From: Armigeres subalbatus
Lineage: Eukaryota; Arthropoda; Insecta; Diptera; Culicidae
Assembly: GCF_024139115.2 (NCBI RefSeq)
Contig: NC_085141.1
Span: forward strand, 397,694,042 to 397,758,041
Direction of reading: 5' to 3'
Length of the DNA stretch: 64,000 nucleotides
The notes below the pieces were generated by a model, which searched no databases, was not told where the DNA came from, and worked only from the letters and a program-made list of their open reading frames with translations. Below, in pieces: positions 44,180 to 54,262 of this stretch. The first letter of the stretch is position 1, and each line of letters starts with the position of its first letter. Both the position numbers and the translations under genes were made by a program.

Positions 44180-45096
44180 GCTCGTGGAAAAAATCATCAG
44201 ATTTATTCTTTTCTTGTATATTTTCATGGAAATTTTCCTATTGTGTTTTTATAAATTATTTTGTGGATTTTTTTAAAATTTTTATGTAAAAAAATATTTT
44301 GTGTTAAATTATGGAAAATGCATATCAAGATTTTTGTCTGGTTTTTGGTAAAAAAAATCAAAATCCAGTTATACGATTACGATAGGCGCAATGGTGGTAA
44401 TTCAGAAGAATGCCGTTTGGAGGCTGCATTCACCCTTGCCATCAAGATCAATCAAAATTTTAGCACCAGAATGATGACAAAAGCGACTACAATGACGATT
44501 AAGAGAGGGAGCTGCAGTTGTGCATCCGGTGATGGAAGCATTCTGTCTCGCAAAAATGATCTTATCTCTTGGATCCACCTTGATGCTCAGCAAACTGACG
44601 TCCGGATACAGCCTTCAAATACTTGTCTGGAGTTATATGGACATTGAGGACAGTAAGTCATTGTTAGTAAGTGGTTGGTAAGTAACTACATGGAATATAA
44701 AAGGTGAGCATAATTTCACTTCATCGAATTTTATTTCAACAAATTGAGGACTTGAATTTTATATTTTGAATGGCCATTTCACATTTCCTACAAAATTGTG
44801 GTGACAAAAGTGTTATTACGTGTGGCGTAAAGGCAAAAGAAGTTGTGGGATTTCCTTATACAACGTGATTTGTGTTTTAATATTGGGGGTAGCACTAACT
44901 TCTTTGAAAACTCCTTTCATGGCATTATGTTGAAAAATGCCAAATGTGCAGGTCTAGAGTTCATGTTAAAAAATCGGTTGAAAGACGGCTGAGTTATTAG
45001 CCTATACTTCATGACCACTTTTCGTGACGGTCTCAGATTTGAATCTGCAGAATGACCCCCTATCTTCCCGCAGAACGTAATTCTACATCCAATGCT
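44180..45096. other. Unassigned AT-rich spacer
   Basis: It contains a 128-codon ORF (44261-44647, +) with no recognisable domain. AATTATGGAAAATGCATATC at about 44308 is repeated exactly at 48575, so part of this region is a dispersed repeat. Nothing else recognised. Confidence 0.45.
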
Positions 45097-45104
45097 CTAT
45101 ATAG

Positions 45105-45778
45105 CAGAGCTTCCCAAACTTTTGGATATGCGACCCACCTAGCAGAATCCCATATTGCTTGCGACCCACCAGATACCAAATGCATTGATTTTGTGAAATT
45201 AGATAAAAATGAGTTCGCGATAGATTGGACAAATTATAATAAATTGCTTTATATTTCATCATTGTATTTGTCAAAAATTTATATATTTTTTGGATTGGAT
45301 GTGGATTGGATTTGGATGGAATATGAAAAGAATTTGGGTTGGATTTGGATTAGATTTGAAATTTATTCAAATTGGATTTGAATTGGATTTCGATTTGATT
45401 AGGATAGGATTTGAATTAGATTTGGATTGGATTAGAATTAGATTTTAATTGGATTTTAAATAGATTTGAATTTGATTTAGATCGGATTCGAATTGGATTA
45501 GGATTGGTTTTGGATTGGGTTCGGGGCTTACATTTGGATTGTATAGGACTTCTTTCTACTTGCCCAAATATCGTATAACAAAAAAAAGGACGTTGATCTC
45601 GTCAGGTTTGTTGTTCTTTAATCATCCAATCATTAGTTAGATCCTAATTTAAACTATGGAATAGATTTGTGGGACAAAATAGTAACAAAATTATGAATTA
45701 AGATTTGTCTTTCACGACCCACCACTGAACAGCCCACGACCCCCCTGGGGGTCGCGACCCACAGTTTGGGAACCTCTG
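45105..45778. mobile_element. hAT-type non-autonomous element with internal TTGGAT repeats
   Basis: The inverted termini CAGAGCTTCCCAAACT and AGTTTGGGAACCTCTG have the classic hAT form (CAGNGGTTCCCAAACT). The 8-bp target duplication is CTATATAG (45097-45104) / CTCTATAG (45779-45786), one mismatch. CGACCCACC and GGGTCGCGACCC lie subterminally. At about 45290-45540 the interior is a degenerate array of ATTTGGATTGGATT-like hexamers. No transposase. Confidence 0.92.
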
Positions 45779-45789
45779 CTCTATAGCAA

Positions 45790-46480
45790 CCTATTTTGTG
45801 TTGAAATATCAGGTAGTGTGCGGTCCTCTTTCTGAATTTGGTGGGTCATTCCAATGTTGTTCTAAAATCAATTTAATTTTTAAGTAAAGGCTCTAACACA
45901 TATATGTGGCTGTAATCCATGTTCATTGTTGATTGAATTAGGAATAATACATGATCAAAGGTTTATGATTTTATAAAATTAAAGTGGTAAACCAAGTTGC
46001 GCTTCAAAATTCTTGTAGCTCTATTCGCCTACTTTTATATTGTAATGCTTTGATTTGCAATTGCCATATAATATGTGTTTTATCTCTCTATAACTCTATT
46101 TATGAATTTATCCGAGGTTTAGCTAGGTTCTTTGTTGAATTTTGGATTTTTATTGCAACAAACTGGCGAAAACCTATCCCACCATTTTTTGCCTTTCATG
46201 TTTTTAGCGAAAAACTGCTAGTGAATGTAAAATTTTGAGTTATTTCTTTAAGATTTCCCAAAGAAAAAATGAATTTCTCACTTATTTCCTGGATTTGAAT
46301 AGTACGATAAAACGTTCTATTTTAGGTCACGAAGAAACATGTATGGAAAATTTGATTACTGATTCGTATGTATCTTAAAATTACTGATATATATTTTAAT
46401 TTATTTGTACTTATAGAGAGCGTTGTTCTGTTTGATAAAATTTCACCAAAGATTTAAATATTAATGCTGAACTCAAGAAG
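45790..46480. other. Unassigned AT-rich spacer
   Basis: No feature recognised before the duplicated intron-containing locus. Confidence 0.5.
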
Positions 46481-46499
46481 AACACACTGGAATAACTGC

Positions 46500-46789
46500 T
46501 AAGATGAACCAGCTGCGGTAGTGATAGAAGCAGCCTCGAAAATCTTCACAGCCGCTAAATCAGTCACAATTGGGCATTGTGGTCTTGGATGTCTTTGGTA
46601 CGCCCCAAACTGGAGCTATTTTGAAAGCGGATGGATTCAACTGGTGAGCACGTTCCAAATCTTTCTTTTCATTCTCTCATTGCTTTATAAATTAAAAAAA
46701 AAAATGAACACTAAATACGCACAGGGCATCGTTGCTGCCATTGCCGCGGATATTGTGGGAGTCCCAGGTATCAGGTTCACGCTTTAGTT
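46500..46789 (+). pseudogene. Duplicated intron-containing locus, copy 2, exons (possible gene)
   Basis: Removing an 81-bp intron (46644-46724, GTGAGCACG...ACGCACAG) leaves an open frame: DEPAAVVIEAASKIFTAAKS, CLWYAPNWSYFESGWIQL at the end of the first exon, then GIVAAIAADIVGVPGIRFTL and TAG at 46785-46787. A possible acceptor GCTAAG precedes the first exon at about 46498-46503. The frame is intact here but broken in copy 1 (13240-13740). The encoded piece is small, Ala-rich and hydrophobic, and I do not recognise it. The 3' flank is displaced to 48258 by an insertion just after the stop codon. It could be a live small host gene lacking upstream exons in my reading. Confidence 0.5.
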
Positions 46790-48257
46790 TGTAACCGTTC
46801 TTAACCTCGCTCTAAAGAAGATTCAAACGCAGCGGCTTATGCGCCACTCTCTAAACCGAGAGACCACTGGTCATGTTAATTAATGTTGCCCGACTTGCTA
46901 CTAGAAGCATGAGTTCTCTTCTCTAGGGGATTTCAAACGGTTATTTGTTGATTGAACGGAGTGTAACCAAAAACGAGAATCGACTGTAGATTTAAGTAGA
47001 TTGTGCCAGATCGCAGACGTGCCCGAAGTGAACGTAAAACTAAAGCGAACTCAACACAGTATCACCCAGGCGGACTGAGATACCACAGGGATCTTGGCGT
47101 ATGAAATGAATATAAAAAGGTAATTTATGCTGGATTCATTTACATGTATTCATTCATCTTCCTTTCGTGTGTGTATCAGTGTATGTGTTGTGAGTGTATA
47201 TTGGCCATGGCGAAACATACCTGCGCAGGGTTTTATGCTACCAACATTCGGTTCGTCAACCGGGGGTGCACGGATGGTGTGCGATGACCTGATGTGGGAC
47301 GGTGTAGCTGTTCTCGTCACCAGGAGCGGTCGAGCCCGGATGCCTCGAGGCGGTCGGTGTTGCCAGGGAAATCGTCGCTTCTTCAGGCCGAGTTAAAGTT
47401 GCGGGGAGGGTGTCGGCGAGACCGGTACTTTCACCAGATCGTCCGCGAACGAACGCAAGCAGGCCAGTAATAATCCTCTCACCCCGTTTGGCTACCAGGA
47501 AACTGGCGGGCCTAGCGGAAATCCACACCGAGAGTGCACAGCGCTGGCACGGTGGCCGAAAAGATGGTGGAAACTAACGCGGTTTATGCCCGTATAAAAA
47601 GCGCCCGTTGGACGCTGAGGTCTAACACGAAAAGATGGTTAAATAAATTATACAATAAAATGAATTCTTTAACCTTTTACCTTTGTAATGGAAATTAAGA
47701 ACGCACAGGAGCAGTGTGTTCGCCCTTGGTGATTCTTAATCTGCGGAAACTGGTTGAGTTAGGAATAAATATTATAAATTTTAAAAAAGAGTTCACTTCA
47801 CGCAAATGTAATTTAAAAATGAAAACTACTTTGGCTTTTAATATCCTCTACTTCAATATAATTAAATTTACACACCTTAGAGAAAATCAAAAGAAAACGG
47901 AGATCACTGGACTCACTACCGCTCACTAGCCGACGTGAAATAAAAGTAAAATGGATAATCATTTCTCTATATTACAAATTTCGCGGTTTTTTACCCTTAC
48001 TCATACTTCTAGTAGTTAAATTATTATTTTGTCATAGTATATCTCAATTGGCGTTGTATGGCCCATCTACGTTTAATCCGAGAATTAGTTTTAGTACATA
48101 TTTTGAATCTAAGCTTTTATCCAATTTTTTTGAACTTTTATAGCAAGCCCTAAATACAAATAGTTCTTAAAATATTTATTCTCTGTTGAGGGTTTTTAAA
48201 GCAAACTAGATTATAGAAAGGGGTATAAAACCCTATGATCCAGTGGAAAACGTTACA
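46790..48257. mobile_element. 1.47-kb LTR-like insertion (probable solo LTR)
   Basis: It begins TGTAACCG and ends CGTTACA (TG...CA with TGTAAC/GTTACA inverted ends), flanked by AGTT at 46786-46789 and 48258-48261. The homologous locus at 13448-13455 has a single, uninterrupted CTTTAGTTAGCAACGG, which is the empty site. Inside, a TATA box lies at 47593-47600 (GTATAAAAAGCGCC) and AATAAA at 47654-47659, both on +, as expected for an LTR promoter and poly(A) signal. No internal coding or second LTR was seen. A GC-rich patch at 47250-47540 carries a 90-codon minus ORF that I do not assign. Confidence 0.75.
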
Positions 48258-48522
48258 AGTTAGCAACGGTGGCTTTTCTTGACCTTCTATTCCCTGAGTA
48301 GCGTATAAGGGCGTCTATATGTAGTTTTGCTGTACCTGTTATGGACAACTAGTACATCCTGTTCCCTACACTTCTTGAAGAAATGTTTCTTGTTTGAAGT
48401 GAATCCTTTTGTAGTACTAGTCTTCGTAACAAAAGGGGCACCATTACGGAGCATGAGAGATGATCAAATAATTCGTATTACTACTTGACAAACACCCCCA
48501 GCTGGGTGAGGGGTAGAGGATG

Positions 48523-48530
<8 letters not shown>
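48258..48530 (+). repeat. 3' flank of the duplicated locus, copy 2
   Basis: GTTAGCAACGGTGGCT, CGACCTTCTATTCCC-like sequence, TTTTGCTGTACCTGTTATG and TTTGTAGTACTAGTCTTCGT follow the order found at 13448-13740. The match ends in CAGCTGGGTGAGG followed by the CA microsatellite. Confidence 0.85.

Positions 48531-48575
<45 letters not shown>
48523..48575. repeat. (CA)n microsatellite
   Basis: About 25 uninterrupted CA units. Copy 1 of the duplicated locus has only CACTCACTCACACA at the same point (near 13720), so the microsatellite expanded in copy 2. Confidence 0.97.
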
Positions 48576-48577
<2 letters not shown>

Positions 48578-49388
48578 TATGGAAAATGCATATCAAAGAA
48601 TATTTTGGCCAAATTTCATAAAATTTGGTCAACAAAAACCCCCCTGACAATAATAAAACAAAACCTGCCAAAGCCGCCATTTCCCCTATGTAATTATTTA
48701 TTTGTTGCTTTTAAAAGTTTAAATTATTATTGTTTTGTGGAAAATTCTCAATTTATGGAAGTTTTGCATTATTTGTGCAAGTTTTATATTTTTTTTGCTC
48801 ATACTCTGATTCCTTTATTGGCAATTAATTATTTTTTATGGAAAATTTCTAATTGTTCATGGAAATATTATTTTGTTACCAATATTTTACACTCCACGTT
48901 ATCTTACGTCCAATTGGCGGTCGTGTCTTAGATACAACCTTCTACGTTTTTACAATGGGATATGTAGGGGATCTGATCCGGTTTCTAGCTCATCGCGAAA
49001 CAAAGAAATACGGCACCATTTTTGGCGCTTCTTTTTGCTAACATGCGCGCCTCAAATGAGTTTCCAATTACATTTTCGTTTAGTTCGTATTTAGAGATGA
49101 ACAAATCATATTACATTAACGGATGTTGATCAGTTATGATATTGATCGCTATCTCAGATAAGGACATTTAATATAGAAAATATAATTCTAGAATTATACA
49201 CGAAATTATCATTTAAACACTATCTTCAACAAGCTGGAACAAACATACAATTAAAACCTTCAAAGAACTTTTATTTGAAAAAAGCTAGCTTTTCAGTCCT
49301 AGTTTTTTTTTGTGTTTCAGTGTTTGCGAATGCAGACGCATATTTCTCAAAATAAAAAAAACCCAGATTAATCCACCTAGCGGTGATG
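48576..49388. other. Unassigned AT-rich sequence
   Basis: It begins with the word AATTATGGAAAATGCATATC shared with 44308 and continues through A+T-rich sequence with GGAAAATT-type words. ORFs are short and unrecognised. Confidence 0.45.
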
Positions 49389-50072
49389 TTGCCTTTCTCG
49401 TTTCTTTCGAGTGAGTAATTTCTACGCACTTTTGGTGAAAAAAGTATTTTGACCATAACTTCTGAGCCTATAGTCCGATCCGGCCAATTTTCAAAAGAAA
49501 ATAATGGGACCGGATTCTGCATCGAATGCAACTTCTTGCGAGCAAATCGACTGAGGGTACATATGTGACTAAAATGAGTGAGATTTTGAAAAATGTATTT
49601 TGGCCATAACTCCATAGTCCGATTTCGCCAATTTTCAATACGAAACAATGGGACAATATTCTATGTCGAATGAAACTTGTTGCGAGTAAATCAGCTAAGA
49701 GTAAGTGCCTAAAAAGTGAATGAGAATTTTTCTTATAAAAAAATATATTTTGGCCATAACTCCGAATCCCATAGTCCGATTCCGCCAATTTCCAATACGA
49801 AACAATGAGACAAGATTCTACGTCGAATGGAACGTTTTGCGAGCAAATCGGTTAATGATAAGTGCCTGAAAAATGAGTGAGATTATTTTGCGCACACACA
49901 TACACACACATACACACACACATACACACACACATACACACAGACATCACTTCAATTCGTCGTGCTGAGTCGATCGGTATATAACACTATGGGTCTCCGG
50001 GACTCCTATAAAAAGTTCGTTTTTGGAGCGAACATATAGCCTTTACGTATACTTTGTATACGAGAAAGGCAA
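49389..50072. mobile_element. TTGCCTTTCTCG element with three ~150-bp internal repeats
   Basis: The perfect 12-bp inverted ends are TTGCCTTTCTCG (49389-49400) and CGAGAAAGGCAA (50061-50072). The interior has three tandem units starting TGACCATAAC/TGGCCATAAC at 49450, 49601 and 49751 (spacing 151 and 150 bp), then a (CACACATA)n microsatellite (about 49892-49955), then TGCTGAGTCGATCGGTATAT. The last portion recurs at 7536-7650. I recall this as an abundant Aedes repeat but cannot name it. Confidence 0.8.
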
Positions 50073-50074
50073 AA

Positions 50075-52100
50075 AAAAAAACAATATCGAATTCACATCA
50101 AATAGGTATACAACAATCATACATAATGCAATAAATAATTCATTCGATTCTATTTGAAAACTATAATGGCACTTGTAACGCCAACTTTACCTGCATTATA
50201 CCCCATTTTACGGTATCTCAAAGGAAGAAAACTCGAAAGCAACTAGCAATCCAAATGGCTCCAAAAAATGTCGCACGTGTAGCCGACCGGAAGCACCGTT
50301 AGAAAGGAAGCACCACAAGAGGTTTGTCACTTCAAAGAACAGCGAAAACCTTTTGTCATTCAGCCAGTGCGTCCCCGATCGTAAAATTCAGCAATTTAAA
50401 GATTTAGAAGAATTAAGCACTCTTTCAATGCGAGGAAATGCCCCATTAGGAAAACGGCTCAGTGCTTTCTGAAAGCAATTTCCGACACGAAAGAGAATCA
50501 ATCTCCACTGTTACACGGAGAGTCAATAAGAGAAGCGGCAATGACGACGATGACGATAACTATCTGGAACTGTCCTACTGTGAAGGACATCAAAACTCAA
50601 TGACCCATCACCAGAGAGTAGCACCCGACGCAGGTAATGAACCTCCCCTAACCCTATAGCAATGGGGTGGCACTATGGAGAACTTTCTTTCAAGCATAGG
50701 GTCATAATGCGTTCTCGTTAATTTCGACATCTTTCCAACCAGTTTTAATTTTAATTTTACAGCAATAATCACAATCAGATCCTTTGATCGCTAACTTTAT
50801 TATGATACACGATACTCCAAAACTTTTCTGAGGAGTTCTGATCTTGATAGCATAATCAGTCAACAAAATGGTCAGCTTTCACCTTTTCTCCCAATTGTGC
50901 AGTGGAAGGTGGATTTCAAGCGACCATCAACACCAGGCAACAACCAGCGAAGCAGCTGGCGTTCGCTCAGACATCAGCGAAAGCACTCAAAAAAGTGAAG
51001 CAGCAGTTAGTTAGGTGCGACTAAGAACGACGACGTCGGCGGTGGTAAAAGACTGAAACTTGGCTCATTTTGTTTTATTTTACGACCATTGCTCTCCGGT
51101 GCTGGCTGAATGTTTCACTCCAATGATTCGGTTCAGTGTTTTTTTCCTGCGCTGTCTTATTTTCGAGCACCGAGATAAGAAGCGAAAAGTTTTCTGCGTA
51201 ACGAGAAAAGCTGGGTGATGTTGTGGGTTGGTTGGGAACGACAAAAAAGAGTTTTGGAACCACATCGCGTCGAGTATTTTATCGGGTAAGCCCGGTAGCA
51301 TCAAGTACGGTTCTATTGCAGTGCTGTTGAAGTTTCGGATGGGAAAACATTCCGGCATAAATGACTCCCACTGTTATATGTATTTGAGTTTCAAGTTCTG
51401 AAATGGATTTGAACAAAGTGTAGGTACATTCGAAAGCACTAATCAATGAACGTTAGACAATTGTATATCAAGATCAAAAGATGTGGAAAACGATAAATGC
51501 GCCGGCGAAATCCACTCTCGCATCTTAATGCCACACAGAATACGCCACTATGGCTGATTGAGCCGACAATAATCAAAGAATAAAATCTCATCTTGAAAAG
51601 CAATGACTATGAACGGAAAATGATGAAAATGTGAACTACCAACAAAGACGGTGGTGGTATATCTAACTGTTCAACAGATTGAGTAACAAGAGCTTGAGAA
51701 TACGTCTCTGGAGCATGTGTGATCAAACATGGGCGAAACACCAAACCGTTGTACACGGGTGGTAAATTTATCATCAAACGCATAACCGATTGTATTGTAT
51801 TAACCACTCTATGAAGTCGTGCGCATCGGAAGTCACTGCCTTGAGTAATATACGGAATTATCAGAATTGCGTACCAATTCAAATTAGTTCAAATATGGTT
51901 CTTCCTGGCCCCCCTTACAAAACTATCTTAGAATGCCACTTCTTTTAAAATCATAAAGTTTGATATGTCGCATAATTGTATTTGCCTGTTTCCATAAAGA
52001 GACCCCGTAACAGGTTACGGCTGAACGTCTGGAATCCGGCAAACAGCTTATATTTAAGGTCAGAGCTTAAAATATTCATCTTCATGAAGCAACTTCGGTC
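50075..52100. other. Unassigned; GC-richer islands at 50270-50660 and 50880-51050
   Basis: A 65-codon ORF (50462-50659, +) contains an acidic run NDDDDDNYLELSYCEG but no known domain. At 50900-51040 the sequence has the look of an insect 5' untranslated exon (CAGCGAAGCAGCTGGCG, then a donor-like TTAG|GTGCGA near 51014). No coding exon could be proven. Confidence 0.35.
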
Positions 52101-52110
52101 CGAATATATA

Positions 52111-52495
52111 CAGTATCCCCCCGCTGATCCGACTAATCGTATGGCCGGACTATCGAGGTTTCTCTCGTTAATCCGACTGTCAAATCCATACAAATGAACC
52201 AAAACAAAATCACAGCACAAATTTGAAAACTGACAGCATAATGTGTTCAAATGGGTGTTGATACTTTTTAATCCGGAAAATTCCGAATTAGCGAGATCCG
52301 GACTAACGAGTCGTCAGATTAGCGAGGTTAGGGCCGGATTTATGGGGGGGCCGTGGCCCCGGGCCCCCACATATCTTATGTACCAAAACCAACCTTTTTT
52401 GTACATTTTGGGGCCCCCACAAGCTGACGGCCCCGGGCCCCTCCTTCCGGATAAATCCAGCCCTGAGCGAGGTCCGGATAAACGGGGGGATACTG
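52111..52495. mobile_element. pogo-like TA-flanked MITE
   Basis: The termini CAGTATCCCCCCGCTGATCC and TAAACGGGGGGATACTG are bounded by TA at 52109-52110 and 52496-52497. Interior words (GATCCGACTAATCG, GCGAGATCCGGACTAACGAG) repeat the terminal motif. It is interrupted by a hAT MITE (52329-52465). Confidence 0.88.
52329..52465. mobile_element. hAT-type MITE nested in the pogo-like MITE
   Basis: The ends TAGGGCCGGATTTATG and GATAAATCCAGCCCTG are inverted repeats of the hAT form (CAGGGCTGGATTTATC). The perfect 8-bp target duplication AGCGAGGT lies at 52321-52328 and 52466-52473. The 137 bp is a near-palindrome rich in GGGGCCCC. Confidence 0.93.
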
Positions 52496-52742
52496 TACTT
52501 CATGCTACTTTAAAGATAATAAACTATTAAAAAAAAAATAATAATAATTTCCTCTATTGTTACGCGTAACAAAACTTCGAAAGACCCCACCCCTACATTT
52601 TGCGTAACAAATCGTAACATAAAATAAATACCCCCCCACCCCCTATTGCGTTACGTAATATTTGAACAGACCCTTTACTCATTTGAAACGTGTTCAGATT
52701 TCAGATAATTTATCAATTTATAAAATGTGCATAAATCGTTAA

Positions 52743-52879
52743 CTTTTCAAAAGGACCTAAGTCACATTTTTCTCATGATTTAATTTGAGTACAGCAAACA
52801 AAAGCTTTCATGTTGTTCTGTTGATTGCGCTATTCAAATTAATTCATGAAAAAAATGTTACTTAGGACCTTTTGAAAAG
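52743..52879. mobile_element. TTAA-flanked MITE (piggyBac-like target)
   Basis: The termini CTTTTCAAAAGGACCTAAGT and ACTTAGGACCTTTTGAAAAG are inverted with no mismatch over 20 bp and continue imperfectly for ~55 bp. TTAA flanks at 52739-52742 and 52880-52883. 137 bp, no ORF. Confidence 0.93.
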
Positions 52880-52883
52880 TTAA

Positions 52884-53544
52884 GCGAGAAATGTTCAATG
52901 ACTAATATTCAACTGAATATTGACTGTCCAGAGCCGACTATGAATGTGTTGGAAGTGAAATGACAAATGAAGAAAAATGAGCTTCACTAAAAAATTTCGA
53001 TTATTTTACACTCTGTTTAAGGACATAGTTGGAAGAGTACCACGATGGCCGTCAATATGGCACCGGACCTTCCACGGGTCGTTACCACACCTCCCGCACT
53101 CCTCTCCCACCAACATTCGAATGCATCGAACAGCATCGAACAAAAGTTTAATATTCAAATTATTAACCTGCTCACAGCATATTTATTTACTTCCCGTGAT
53201 AATTAACATGTTTCTTCAAAGAGTCCTATGCATTTCGGCTCGAATTGTAGAATAAATCAGCAGTTTCGTGCCAATTTAATAGCCGTTCGCGATTTGGTGG
53301 GCTTATCACTGCACTTCACTTCTTCTCATAGGACATTGAAAAAATCAAGTTTTCGCACACTTCTCCGCATATGAGCAGCCCGAAATGTTGATGGAATGCC
53401 AAATAAACATCACTTTTTAAAATCAGTCACTTGTTTGAAGCTATTTTTGATAAAAAAAAAAAACCCACTAAAAACTGATCGCAAGCAAATATAAACACCG
53501 GCAGTGGCAGGCAGCAAACTAATATTTAGGAATTGGCTCAAAAA
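52884..53544. other. Unassigned spacer
   Basis: A slightly GC-richer patch at 53030-53130 holds a short ORF without recognisable similarity. The rest is AT-rich. Confidence 0.45.
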
Positions 53545-54262
53545 TTATTTTGCTCCGCCATGCTCAGTCGAATATGTTCATATTCTGGGTGTCTTCCGAT
53601 GGTTTGGGCTGGTTTAAATAGGAGCTTACAGTGCACAGGTCGTTTCAGGTTTGTATGACAGTTGATATGGCGAGGTTAAATTTTACATTATTCTGATAGT
53701 GGCGCTTTGTCATTGGGCCCTGGCGAGGGCGGAGACCATATGATCGGATGAAATATTTAAGAGCTTTGACTCCATAGATAATGCATATTGAATTGTCGTT
53801 CCGATAGTTGTGAGTCGATTTTATTCGAGGTTGCCAATCCTTAGCACGATAATTAGGCTTCTCAGAAAGCATCAGTGAAACGTGTAATTCAACAAAAACA
53901 GCCAGAATTTGTCTGTGAGTATCTTTTGCACCAGGAGCAGATACTTCATACAAAAAGTCATGGGAATGAGCCAAGGAGTGAGCGGGGTATAAAATGCTAT
54001 TTTTGCGTTACGTAATCAATGGATCTTTCCCAAGGTGCGGTTTTCATTCAGCTATGTGGGTTCTCTTTTCGCCAGCGTTTGGAGGAGAGGCGCTGTAGTC
54101 AGTGTAATGAAAGTTTTAGTTTTCCTTTTCCAGATTTCATACAAACTTGAACTGGCTTGTGCCAATCAGTTTTGTTCAAAATTGGCTTTTGTAATACACT
54201 AGGAGCATGGGATAGAATCGAGTGAGCGTGGTGGAGCTGCGTGGTTTTTGTACCACCCTACT
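53545..54262. mobile_element. Long-TIR element, GGGTGGTTC family, diverged member
   Basis: The right end GGTTTTTGTACCACCCTA and words CACAGCTG-like/GTGGAGCTG, TTTCATACAAACTTGAACTGG and GCTATGTGGGTTCTCTTTTCG match 43128-43891. The left end is decayed (TTTAGGAATTGGCTCAAAAAT). AACGGAAGGGTTAAGG at about 54467 resembles the outer arm of the 42850-44175 element, so the full unit may extend further right. Confidence 0.7.

Noticed and set aside
47190..47580. Possible histone H2A relic on the minus strand (partly H2A-like nucleotide words)
   Set aside because: The resemblance needed many gaps and dropped to chance after the best ~20 bases. The region lies inside an LTR-like insertion with TATA and poly(A) signals, which explains it better.
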